Positions 22,683 to 34,581 of a stretch of 64,000 bases of DNA are shown piece after piece. Numbering within the stretch: the first letter of the stretch is position 1; each line of letters opens with the position of its first letter. The stretch is taken from assembly GCA_037013495.1 (NCBI GenBank), contig CM072806.1:31436001-31500000 (forward strand), read 5' to 3'. The notes under the pieces were generated by a model. That model searched no databases. It was not told the DNA's origin and saw nothing but the letters and a program-made list of their open reading frames with translations. Position numbers and translations under genes: made by a program. Source of the stretch: Hippophae tibetana. Its lineage: Eukaryota > Streptophyta > Magnoliopsida > Rosales > Elaeagnaceae.

Positions 22683-25600
22683 ATGAGTCAGGAAGAACAA
22701 GAAAGAATGGTGGCTTCTTTACTGGAGAATCAAAATGGGAATGGAGGAGTAACATTTGTGAAGATCATGACTGATGAGCAATTAGAAACTCTTCGCAAGC
22801 AAATTATGGTTTACGCCACCATTTCAGAGCAACTCGTTGAGATGCACAAGAACCTCACTTCCCAATACAATCTTTCAGGTCTCGCTTCTGTATTTTTGTT
22901 CCTGAGATTTTCCTCTATTTGTTTCACCTTTTCTTTTTTTTCTTTTAAAAAAAAACATACTTTTTTTTTGTTGTCAGAATAAAAAAACTTACACTTTGAT
23001 AAATATAAAATATTTGATATAGATTTTATTTTTTTTTATTATGATTTACTTTTTTTTAGTACATGTGATTTGTTTTTTTTTTCTTTTTGTTGTCATTTTT
23101 TATCTATTGGTTTTATTGTAGAAGTATGTTTCTAATTAATTTTATGTTAAATATCTCTATCTCACAGTTAGTATTGAGTTTTTAACATGATATCAGAACT
23201 ATGTTCTTGGTTTCTATGTGTTTGGACCCTAGGCTCTATCACAGTCTCACCGTGACGCTTATGTTCACCTCTCTTTAACTTGTAAATGGGGTTGTTAAGT
23301 ATCCTTGTCTCACATCAACCAAGAATAAGACATCAATATTACTTATAAGATTTTATTGGATTGAGTAAGACAACGATGTTATCTATGCAGTTTAAAATTA
23401 AATTTTTTTAAGTTAATTATTATTTTATTTTAACTCTTTAAAATTTAATTTGAATATATATATATATATTATAAAAAATAATAATTTTAAAATAATATCC
23501 AAAAAAATATTCAAAATTAAATAAAAATGTACATGTACATGTACATACATACATAAAATTAAATATCCAAATAAATACACAAAATTATATAATTTTATGT
23601 ACCAATTGTCTAAAAAAATTTATAATATATATCTAACTTAAATTTTATAGAGTCAAATAAAATAATAATTGACAAAAAAAAACATTATACTTAAAAAAAA
23701 TTCAATTTTAAATTACATTTTTTAATAAAAATAATACATATAGGACATAGCGTCGGTTGACGTGGTGAATCGACACTACATTTTACGTGAATAGCGTTGG
23801 TTCTACACCGAACCGACTTTAAATTCATTATAAATCGATATTTTTCAAAAATTGATTTTATATATCGACTTAAATACTCTTTTTTGTAGTATTGTATTGT
23901 CGTTAAGCTTTGATTAAAATTGTAATTAAATACTTTATTGATATTGAATGCTAATTATTGTTAACAAATAATAATTTAGTTAAAATAGAGAAATAAAATT
24001 ACCTCAAAATCATTAAAAAAAAGCAAACATACTTTTGTTAAAATCGTAGTAAGATACGATCTCAAAATCTTAAGACAAAGCTAACTTAATCAGATTTGTA
24101 AGTTTATTTAAACTAACATAGTAAAACTTACTAAAGTGAAATCTTGATAATTATTTAATAAAAATAATACATTCAGTTATATAATTTAAATAATATTATA
24201 AATTATTTTAAGTAGAACTCAAATTTATTTTGAATAGAATTATATGAATAAAATACGTTTGTAAATATATAAGTGTTTAGTTGTTCAAAATAAATAAAAT
24301 AATTTCAACAAAATTAACACATTAGTCTATAAAACAATTATTGGCCTAATCTATCTATATTTTTTTTTATTATTTATGCTCTAAATACTATATTTAAAAA
24401 ACGGACATGGAAATAAGAATTAGTATTTTATAAAGTGAATAAGTTATAAATGATAAATTCCTTTAACTCAATAATTTAATATATTTAATTTAATTTTATG
24501 TTAATTAGTAACTATATATTTAATCATACAAATTGAAAATTTTAATTTTAATTTAGAATATTATATTCAAATACAAAATTGAGTTTAAGTTTTTAATGTA
24601 TTTTATTAATTATTTATATGCATTTGTAACCATATTACCAAATATTCGTAAGACTTCAAAAAGAAACAAATTACTCAACTTTTACATAAATAAATAAGAC
24701 ATATTTGATAATATGAATATGGAGGTTCCTCAATGGATCAATCCAAATATGTAACACGCAAAAGGTATATTTGAACCTTGGTAGGGATTATTGTACTTGT
24801 AAATATTATTTTTCTAAATTGTGGTAGTTGATTTTGAAAATATAAATAAAAAATAGTTAGTACACAATAAATAAAAATAATAATAATAAAAGATAGCATA
24901 AATTTATATTATTGAACATAATTAATTAGTTTTATTTATATAAATTTTTTTACATAGATAATAATTGAGTTAATTAAATTATTATTTGATACAATTAATA
25001 ATTTATTTTTGCTAGTTGAATTAATATTATGCTAGTCATTTGTGTTTGTCTTGCATAGTGTAATAACATACATTATTTTTCTTAATAAATGTATATTAAT
25101 AAGTAATTTTTTTAATTGTTTGAATGTCATTTCCAACAAAAAAGAAAATTTCAATACAAATATTACCCAACTAAGTTTTTAGTTCAATACAAATAAGATT
25201 TTATAATTAATGAATTGATTCGACAGACACATTATTAAATGTGCAAGCATAAAGAACATAAATTAAAGTTTTATAACTTCTACGTGATTAAAATAGTTAC
25301 CTAATTTTAATAATGTAAATAAAAAATACAATAAAACTACTAAATATAATTATTTATAAGAGATATGATATATTTAGTACAAAAGTATTTTGATATTTAT
25401 TACTATATAAGAAAAAAAAAATTAAAAAGTTAAAAATAAAGGGTAATTTTGTGGTCGCATATTTACTTATTCATACTTATAAAGTAGCAAGTTTCTTCTC
25501 TTTTAATATGTTGGATTATTTCGGTTTTAGAGGTATATATTAGTATGGATGTCATATTGAATCATTGTAAAACCTAGTATCAATTTCATCTTGTCTTCGA

Positions 25601-28600
25601 TTTTAGGTTTTTTTTTTATGGGTCGGATGATATTAAAATGATACAAGTCATGTATGTCATTCGCCTAATGGATAATTAAAAATATAAAAACAATGAAATA
25701 AATAAAACATAATTATTTGTCATGTGATATTTTAATAAAAAGAAAAATAATGTGAAAAAAACATTAAACATCATATTTAAAGGGGTGTTTGTTAGATGAA
25801 TAATTTATACATATGATAATGAAATGAGATAAGATGAAATAATATTACTCAATATCTTTATTTAGGTTTAAGAAAAATAGCCCTTCTTTTTACTTACACT
25901 TATTTATTTTGCCTATTTAACCTTAATCCCTCAATGTTATTTAAATTACTACGCATCTAGATATATTTATCATTTGCCTAATTTTTGGAAGGAAAGAGAT
26001 AATATTAACATTTTTTCTGCATGATAAATTGATATCTATGTTAGTTCACATTATTATTTATAAATTAAAATATCAAATTATTATTTTTATTGGATATTAG
26101 TCCTTAATTCAAGGAATAAAAGAAGAAACTTAATTCAAGGAATAAAACAAGGAGATTAATTCAAGGAATCCTTAATTTAAAGAGTAATTGAATGAGTAAA
26201 ATTTCCTTATATATAGCTATACAATGGTAATGAAAATATGAAGAAAATAATACAAATTAGAGAGCTCTTTTGTGTAGAGTTATTCTTTGTGTAGAGTTAT
26301 TTCTTGTTTTTTCAACATGGCATCAGAGCAGGAAAATTAACTTGTTTCTGCTTTATTATTATCTTAGCATCTTCAATCTTTGAAATGGCTGAAGACAAGC
26401 CGCTAGGATCAGAAGCTGAAAGTTCATCGGTACTTTCCTTCATGAATATGCATGAGGTGGATGTAAACCCAAATCAAAGATTAAACTCAATCTTGTTGAA
26501 TGAGTTTAATTACTTGCCTTGGTCAAGTAGTGTCTCTGGCTCTAGGTGGAAGGCCCAAGTTGGGGTTCATAAATGGAAGCATCGAAGTACTTGATGTTTC
26601 CTCATCAACCTATGAATCCTGGCTTAGTAAGGATAAGCTGGTTATGTCATGGCTCTTAAATTTCATGGAACGTAAATTAGTTGAAATATTCAGTTACTCT
26701 GAATCCACATACGAACTATGGGAGACGGTCAAGGAAATGTATGGTAGTCAAAACAACGCTACACGAATTTTTCAATTAAAGAAGGACATCTCAGATCTAC
26801 AATAAGATGGCAAGCCTTTTGTACAACTCTTAAGAAGCATGAAAAACATGTGGAATGAGTTGGAAATATATCGTCCTCATACAACCGATATAGCTCTACT
26901 ACAAAAGAGAGCGGAAGAAGATAAGATATTTCAACTTCTGTCCAGTCTCGATTCAATATATGAAGATATACGATGCCACATACTCATGAATACTGAACTT
27001 CCTTCCTTCACCAGTGTATGTGTGACAATTCAACGTGAAGAAGTAAGGAGGAAAGTCATGAACAAGGGTACAATGGCTAGTGCACCCGAGGTAAAAGCCT
27101 ATCTAACCAACGAGAGGAAGTACAAAGGGAAGCATCCAAACTTGAAGTGTCAACACTGCAACTATTCGGGTCATGTTAAGGACACATGTTGGATTCTACA
27201 TCCAGAATTAAAACCTGATTTTATAAAGGATAAGGGTTTACAGAAAGTGAATCATACTGCACACCGTGCAAATCATGTTTTTGCCTCTACCTCTAATGGG
27301 TCTGATCCATTCAAGAACTTCACAGCGAATCCAGCTGAACTCATGAATGAGTTTATGTTGTATCTTCAAAGCAAGACAAGAGGAGCTAGAATTGACTGTG
27401 TGGATAGCATAGAAGAAGGAAACATGACAACATTTCTAGGCAAGTTTGTGGGTTTCTTGGTAGATAAAAAACTCATACCACAAAAGGACATGGAAGGTAT
27501 CATAAAAGCCTTTAAAACTGCTCTTAAAATAAATATGTTGCATGATTTTTGGGTTGTAGATTCAGGTGCCACAGATCACATGACAAACCACATGTCAAAG
27601 TCTCATAAGTTTGAAAAATTAGCAAATCCTTCTCAAGTTTCAATTGCAAATGGTGAGAATGTAAAGGTTTTAGGAAAGGAAAAAAATAAAATTAATGTCA
27701 GATGAAATCGAGTCGGCGTTTTATATGTACCTTCATTTCCCTTCCAACTTCTGTTTGTAGGAAAAATCACAAATACCTTGAATTGCTTAGCCATTTTTTC
27801 TCCTCACAATGTCATTTTTTAGGATTGTGCCACCAAAAAGATGATTGGTGAAAGGTTTTACTTAGATGGTCTCTATTACATATCAAAGAGCAATCCCAGA
27901 GGGTTTCAAGCCAAGTTTAACCCTATCCAAGATAATCAATTGTGGCATCAACGTTTAGTTCACCCTTCCCCACCAATTTTGTCAACTTTATTTCCAAACT
28001 TAGGAAATGATGCAATTGCATGTGAAACTTGCCACTTGTCTAAGGCCACTAGATTTTCTTTTAATTCTTCCTTGTCTAGGGCTAGTAAGTGTTTTGAACT
28101 AGTTCATTCAGGTGTATAGGGACCAACTAATGAATCTTTTGATGGTTATAAGTATTTTGTGATTTTTGTTGATGATTTCTCTCGAGTCACATGATTATAT
28201 TTTTTAAAGTCTAAGAATGAAGTTATGGAAGTATTTAAGGACTTTCATAACCTTGTTAAAAATCACTTCTCCTCTAAAATTCAAATCTTAAGGTCTGACA
28301 ATGGCACCGAATACATGTCTCATATCATGAAACAATATTTGAGCATTCATAGCATTATGCATCAAACAAGTTGTGTTGGCACACCTCAACAAAATAGTGT
28401 AGCTGAATGCAAAAACCGGGACTTACTTGAAAAAACTAGAGCATTAATGCTACAAATGAATGTACCAAAGAGATTCTGGTCCCAAGGGGTTATTACAGCT
28501 ACTTACATCATCAATAGATTACCCAGTCGAGTCTTGGATTTCAAGTCTCCCTTAGAGGTCATGAAAGGAAGAAAAATTAACCTCTCCCACCTTAGAGTCT

Positions 28601-31600
28601 TTGGCTGCATCTTTTTTGTACATATTCAATCTCATCATCGAGATAAATTGGATCCTAGAGTTGTTAAATGTATTTTTCTTGGTTATTCATCTACACAAAA
28701 GGGATATAAGTGTTATGATCCCCAACTTAGGAAATTAATTGTGTCTAAAGATGTTCGATTTTATGAAACTAACCCTTTTTTTTAGCAAGTCACATGAAAT
28801 CACAAGTCAAGGGGATGGCATCTTGGATGTGTTTCCATTACCAAGAATCGAACTTGAGGCTCCACAACAACAAGATCCCAGCCATGTCAACATTGATGCA
28901 TCTCTCACTGAAAGTAACAATGAAGGGTCTTTTCTTGATGGTACACTGCATGAAGATGGTGATAATCAAGATGATCCTCACAATATGGTACAAGATGTGA
29001 ACGAGTGTGAGTTAACTCCTCCTGCTTCACGACGTAATCCAATGCGTGTTAGGCGACCGCCCACAAGACTTCAAGACTTTGTCACCTACAAACCCACACA
29101 TCTCATCTCAAATTATGTGTCATATAAGAGAGTGACACCAACCCATGCCGCATTCCTCAGCACTATATCGAGTTACAGTGAGCCTCAAAACTTTCATAAG
29201 GCCAATAGCCAAGAGGTGAGGAAGGAAGCCATGCAAGAAGAACTTAAAGGCCTAGATCAACACAAGACATAGAGCATCACCAAACTTCCAAAAGGTAAGA
29301 AAGTCGTGGGTTGAAAATGGATCTATAAGCTCAATTTCAAGTTAGATGGATCAATTGAGAGGTATAAAGCAAGATTGGTGGCTTGGGGATTCACTCAAAC
29401 ATTTGAGGTGGATTACAAAAAAACATTTGCACCTTTTGAAAAAATGAACACAGTAAGAGTGCTACTGTCCGTGGCTGTAAACAAGGGGTGGTCCATGTAC
29501 CAAATGGATGCGAAGAATGCATTCTTGCATGGTGATCTCAAAGAAGAAGTCTATATGAAATTGCCACCCGGGCATCCTCAAAGCAATGAACTGGATTTAG
29601 TGTGCAAATTGACAAATCAATATATGGTCTGAAATATTCCCCAAGCTAAGTTCAGTTCTCACTAGTGTTGGTTTCAAAAGCAGTAATGTTGATTCCTCAC
29701 TATTTGTTCACATAGGAGCTATGGGCAAATTGGTTGTGCTGATTTATGTAGATGATCTGATAATTGTAGGTGATAATGCTGATGAGATTTTCAACCTCAA
29801 ATAGTCCCTCAGACAAAGGTTTGCAATTAAAGACCTTGGGATATTGAAGTACTTTCTTGGTATAGAAATGGAAACCTCGCACAAGGGACTCTTTCTTAAC
29901 CAAAGGAAATATGTCCTAGATTTGCTCAAAGAAGCTAACATGAGTGATGCTAAACCAGCCATTACCCTTCTTAACAACAAGCTCAAACCTAGCTTGAAGG
30001 GCACACCACTCACAGATATAAGTTATTACCAACGACTAGTTGGTAAGTTGATCTACCTAACAATCACCAGACCTGACATCACATATTCTATAAGTATTGT
30101 GAGCCAATTCATGCACTCCCCGACACTTGAGCATTTGACCCTTGTTAAAAGGATATTACGCTACTTAAAAGGATCAGTAGGTCATGGTATCATCATGAAG
30201 AAGAATGAAAACACACAAATCATAGGGTATTGTGATGTTGAATGGGCAGGGAATGCAATTGATTGCAAGTCCACCACTGGCTATTGTACATTTGGCAGTG
30301 GAAACTTGGTCACATGGAAGAGTAAGAAGCAAACTGTCATCGCCAGATCAAGTGCCGAAGTTGAGTATCGTGCAATGGCTTCAATTGTGTGTGAGTTAAT
30401 ATGGCTTAAAGGTCTTCTGTGTGATTTAGGTGTTCCTACAACTCTTCCTATATCCTTATTTTGTGACAATAAGGCAGCCATGCATATAGCATCAAACCCA
30501 ATGTTTCACGAGAGGACGAAACACATTGAAGTTGATTGTCATTACGTTCATGAACAAGTTCAATCACAGGTGATTCAAACACATTATACAAGAACCTTCG
30601 ATCAATTGGTTGACATCTTCACCAAGCCCTTGGCTTCTCATCAGTTTCAACGACTTTTGTCCAAGCTTGGATCCATAAAGTTTATGGATCCAGCTTGAGG
30701 GAGAGTATTGGATATTAGTCCTTAATTTAAGGAATAAAACAAGAAGCTTAATTCAAGGAATCCTTAATTCAAGGAATAAATCAAGGAATGTTTAATTTAA
30801 AGAGTAATTGAATGAGTAAAATTTCCTTATATATAGTTATACAATTGTAATGAAAATATGAAAAAAAAAATATAAACTAGAAAGCTCTTTTGTGTAGAGT
30901 TATTTCTTGCTTTTTCAACAATTTTATATTTCAATTTTAACTTTAGATTTAGACAAAAATATCACATAATTATAATTATTATCTATTATATCAACCAAGT
31001 CTTTCCACCCATCATCACGAAAACTCAAGTTCAATGAAGGAGTATTTATGATATTTAAGAGATATTTTAAGAACAAATATCTCATTATTTGATAAGTTTT
31101 TAGTATTTAAACAATATTAATTATGAAGAAAAAGAATAAAAATGAAATATATTTTTAGAATGAGAGGTTGTAGTCTCTTGAATACTATAAACTTAAGAGG
31201 TCATGATTTTTTAGAAAAATATAAATTTATCAATTTGTTTTTTAATTTTTATCGTTTTAATAAAAGTTAGGGTTACGAAATCAAATCATCTTTCATTTTG
31301 CTGTAAACATATCTTTCTTGGCATGCCTTATCAGGAGTGAGTCAATTTATGCCTAGAAAGAGTTTCTATTTGTTATTAGTAATCTTTATTAATTATTTGT
31401 ATCTAAACGTATCTTTCTGTTCATGATATCTCAGGAGTACTGAAGGTTGAAAGTTTTTACTGTGACCCATTGATGCCATCTGCTAGCCACAAAATTCCAT
31501 CTAGACAGCGATGGAGTCCGACCCCAATGCAGCTACTAATTCTGGAGCGAAATTTGAATGAAGGGAATGGAAATCCAAACAAGCAAAAGATTAAAGAGAT

Positions 31601-32026
31601 AACATCTGAAATGAGGCAGCATGGTTCAATTTCTAAGACAAATGTGTATAACTGGTTTCAGAACCGCCGCGCTAGATCAAAGAGGAGACAACAAATTGTT
31701 GCACCGACCAACAATGCAGAGTCAGAAGTGAAAACAAATCCACAAGATTTTCAGTTCCAGCATAACTCAGATATGAGGCCTGAACACATGTGTAATGAGA
31801 GCTCTGATATAGGCTCTAGTCTTTATTATAACAAAATTACATCCTATGATGATATGCTAACAAGCTCCTGTAAGTATTGCTTATGCTATTAAGTTTTGTT
31901 TGGCTACTTATTTGATATTTCAATTACTCTTTTTCAAATATATATATGTATGTATATCTCTCAATTAACTCACTCTTTTATTACATTCTTCTAACTGCAG
32001 TGCAATTGCCGTCCAAGTTCTGTTGA
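22683..32026 (+). CDS. WOX13: WUSCHEL-related homeobox protein, WOX13/10/14 clade, three exons (join 22683-22878, 31435-31869, 32001-32026)
   Basis: A homeodomain transcription factor, predicted 218 residues, nuclear. Exon 1 carries the clade-specific N-terminal block ([30 protein letters not shown]) and ends at a GT donor. Exon 2 carries the WOX homeodomain at residues about 85-152 ([40 protein letters not shown]). Exon 3 adds eight codons and a stop at 32024-32026. Donor/acceptor pairs are GT/CAG (22879/31434) and GTAAGT/GCAG (31870/32000), and all phases join without an internal stop. The length resembles WOX10/WOX14 (about 200 residues) more than WOX13 (about 270); the symbol marks the clade, not orthology. 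Intron 1 holds a whole copia element, yet the exons are intact. WOX13-clade genes act in organ development and cell proliferation. Confidence 0.8.
22879..26087 (+). other. WOX intron 1, part upstream of the copia insertion
   Basis: AT-rich with no exon that I can support. 23527-23556 has a GTACAT/ACAT repeat. 23745-23895 holds GCGTCGGTT...CCGAACCGAC repeats and a TTTTTTGTAGTATTG end that may be an old CACTA-type remnant. The intron resumes at 30926 and ends at 31434. Confidence 0.6.
26088..26317 (+). repeat. 5' LTR of the copia element
   Basis: 230 bases, containing about three tandem-like units of TTAATTCAAGGAATAAAA. It ends with a duplicated TGTGTAGAGTTATT and TTCAACA. A TATATA box is at about 26209. 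Confidence 0.9.
26318..26329 (+). promoter_or_regulatory. Primer binding site for initiator tRNA-Met
   Basis: TGGCATCAGAGC directly follows the LTR; the standard plant site is TGGTATCAGAGC, so one base differs. Confidence 0.85.
26385..30698 (+). pseudogene. Copia gag-pol, broken by stops and frameshifts
   Basis: Gag from MAEDKPLG at 26385, shifted frame near 26500-26600, stop near 26803, then 26839-27705 with the CCHC knuckle [14 protein letters not shown] and protease [10 protein letters not shown]. Integrase: pre-integrase motif LWHQRLVHP near 27940, core motifs [15 protein letters not shown] and a corrupted NSVAECKNR (Arg to Cys) at 28140-28410. [14 protein letters not shown] near 29500 and YVDDLII near 29743. 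RNase H to the stop at 30696-30698 ([31 protein letters not shown]). Stops occur near 28119, 28195, 28783, 29272, 29315, 29630 and 29803, so no functional polyprotein is made. Confidence 0.92.
30706..30920 (+). repeat. 3' LTR of the copia element
   Basis: 215 bases. It matches the 5' LTR with scattered differences and lacks one copy of the duplicated TGTGTAGAGTTATT, which accounts for much of the length difference. Abuts the second ATTTT target copy. Confidence 0.9.
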
Positions 32027-32808
32027 TAGGAAATGTTGAAATTGGGAGAAAGATTGAAGGACTTGGGAAACATTCTCTATGAATATAATAAAGATTACAC
32101 AAGATTAATTAGAACATGAATGGTTGAGTGTTTGTGTTCATTGGTGCTGATCCCAGATAGGTAAAACGATGATGAGCTATGTGACTATGTTCTATATTTT
32201 TGTCTAGCTAGCAAAATACTTTGATTTTTTGTTTTGCTTTTTTGCACAATGATCAATGATCGATGGTTTATGCTTTGATGATAATTGTATCTTTCAGTTT
32301 TATATATAATTCACTTATTTTACTAGTCTTATTTTTAACCATTCTAAAAATATTCACTTTTTTTTTCTTACATTTTGAACACATGCTAAATACATATTTT
32401 CAATTTAATTTTTTTAATATAAATATATTTTTAAAAATATAACTAAAAAAAGTATTAATATTATAAAATAAACATTAAGAACTTACAATAAACACAGTTC
32501 AAAATGTCATAGAATTTGAACATAAGTTTAACATACTAAGTATGAATGTATTTAAAAGATGAACTTAGATTCTGTCATTTTAAGATACATTGATGGGTTT
32601 AAAAATAAAAATATATTTAATTATTATACACTTAAATATAATTGTAGATGGTAATATTAATATTTTTGATGCATTATTATGCCTAAACAATAAATTCAGA
32701 AATTGGAGGAACCAAGCAAAGCATATATAAATAAATAAATAAATAATGAAAAAAAATTACAAACTTGACTAGTTGAGGTTCATGAAAATCAAGTGTACTG
32801 TGTGGATG
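32027..32808 (+). other. Downstream region of the WOX gene
   Basis: No coding sequence is supported. It presumably holds the 3' UTR and end of the WOX transcript, then AT-rich sequence with an (AAAT)n tract near 32727-32746 just before the next LTR. Confidence 0.5.
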
Positions 32809-33110
32809 TGATACAAGCAAAGAGTGCTCGTGGCTGTTGGGCGCAGAGATGACTACAGTGGGCACAACGCAAGTGGCGTAGGATGCGTAGAGCTATGTGG
32901 GCAACAAGGAACGCTGAACACGTGAGTAGGGGGACCATTACAATTCAGTTAGGAATGTCAAAATCGGTTAGCATGATTCATGTAATTCCATACATATGTG
33001 AGGCTATATATATAGCCATAGTTATTTCAAGAAGGGTATAAGAAATTAACAGAAATCAACTCCCCTCTTACTGTTCTTCTTTCTTCTCCAACCCTATTCT
33101 ACACCTATTA
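32809..33110 (+). repeat. 5' LTR of the gene-capturing element
   Basis: 302 bases, TGATAC...CCTATTA (the 3' copy ends CCTATCA). It contains a palindrome GGCTATATATATAGCC near 33002-33017 that may include the TATA box. About 90 bases here, including that palindrome, are missing from the 3' LTR. Confidence 0.85.
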
Positions 33111-33791
33111 ATGGTATCAGAGATGATTCCAGCCATGGACGACCAGAACCGATCCAGCACAGAGACCTCTGATGAGGAATCTGATTCTTTCGTTCCATCT
33201 GGGTTCGATACAGAGAGATTCAACGCCATCCTACAGGCATTACAAGCTGAGGTGATTGCTCTGCATGCCGTTTGTAGCTCACCACCGGAAACTATTGTTG
33301 GAAATCAGAGGAGTAGATCGTCGAAAACCTTCGAGAAATGGGAAACTTCAACCACTGGTTCCTTCGCCTCAGAGCCTTGCTCAACGGCTATGGGATACAC
33401 AAGGTTAGACTTAATAAATCCCTAATTTTGTAAAAACCAATCCCCTGGGGTACCTAAGGACGAGAATGTGGCTTATACAGACACCAAAGTGAAGTCTCAC
33501 GAGACTCCCTTATTTGGGCTTGAAATTGGGCTCAAAATTGGATCATTTTCTGGTCGTGTAGTCCTTATAACCAACAGCCACACACTGGGTTTACCCAACC
33601 CAACCCAATCTGAAATCAAAGAAAATGGAGAAGAGGGTGGCAAGGGTTTGCCCAAATTCACTCACTCTGAACTCGAAGAAAATGAAGAAAAAAATGGAGA
33701 CCACGTCGGGCTTCAAGAGAATGAGGAAGATGATGACTACCCTTCAACAGAAACTCCTTCTAAGCTCTTAATGTACCAGCCATCTGTTTAG
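33111..33791 (+). pseudogene. Unrecognised acidic frame in gag position of the gene-capturing element
   Basis: Two frames, 33111-33425 and 33468-33791, in the same reading frame but separated by a stop. The first, probably from MDDQNRSS at 33135, is serine- and acid-rich with a heptad-like stretch (ERFNAILQALQAEVIALHAV). The second is rich in Glu and Asn (SEIKENGEEGG, LEENEEKNGDHVGLQENEEDDD). No zinc knuckle or known gag motif is visible. It could be a decayed gag N-terminus or captured host coding sequence; I cannot tell which. Confidence 0.45.
33112..33122 (+). promoter_or_regulatory. Primer binding site for initiator tRNA-Met
   Basis: TGGTATCAGAG starts two bases after the LTR, the standard plant motif. 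Confidence 0.85.
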
Positions 33792-34581
33792 TCACATAAA
33801 AAGGGTTTCCCCAGCTACTCAAAAAACAGCGATGGGTCTTTGAAATGAGAGGTTAGAAATTCGAATTCATTCCAGTAACATAAAATTTGACTTATATTTT
33901 GTTCCTGAGACCAGTAACTTGAAGAAATGGTATAAGAAGTGGGAAGGTACAACTGACGCGCATAAGGTGTTTGGAGAAGTAGTGGAGAAGGAGTACGTTT
34001 CTTGTAACCCATAGATGATAATTCTATGTTAGTTAAAGGAATGGAAAACTGCCTCATAGGGGTTCCATTCCAAGTTGTGTGAGAATGTAGAACCTAATAT
34101 TGCTATCAAACAGTCTCACTTTCTTATGAGTACCAAGGCGAATTCATAGGGTGAAAAGCACCTGAGTGAGGTTCTTATGAGTGCTGAAGATTCTTTAGAA
34201 GAAAAACACTCCAACCTAATGTGTCAAATCCTTCGACCTTGTTTTAGCTTTGCCATTGATGCCTTGTCAACCCTGACAGACCACTCTACCTCAGTTGAAG
34301 AGGTGCCCAGACATATCGTTGAGAAAGTCACTCTATAGCTCCTCAACTTAACCAGAAATCCAGAATCAGAGGTTGAGAGCATTCAAGAACATAAATCAGA
34401 ACTAAACAGATGGGCTACACAGATTGTCAACCAAGCTACAATTAAACCTTATGGAATTCACGCAGAAGCTAAAATAATGAAACAATGTGATGGGAAAATT
34501 CTGAAGCAGTTTGATTATGGAAATTATTCTGAGGCCATTTTACAATATCTTATGACATAGGCACGCCTAATTATCAACAGT

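Larger units (their letters stand above)
26088..30920 (+). mobile_element. Ty1/copia retrotransposon inside WOX intron 1, with 5 bp target duplication
   Basis: LTRs at 26088-26317 and 30706-30920 are bounded by ATTTT on both sides (26083-26087 and 30921-30925), a perfect 5 bp target duplication. Between them lie a tRNA-Met primer site, gag, protease, integrase, RT and RNase H in copia order, and a purine tract GAGGGAGAG at 30697-30705. Both LTRs start TATTGG instead of the usual TGTTGG, while the right ends are CAACA. It is in the same orientation as the host gene and is disabled by several stops. Confidence 0.92.

Noticed and set aside
23745..23895. CACTA element within WOX intron 1
   Set aside because: Only one doubtful end (TTTTTTGTAGTATTG) and a few CGGTT repeats; no opposite terminus or target duplication could be found, so it is mentioned only inside the intron entry.
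32146..32260. Further WOX exons downstream of 32026
   Set aside because: The frame ends at a stop at 32024-32026 and I see no conserved C-terminal motif in the next bases.
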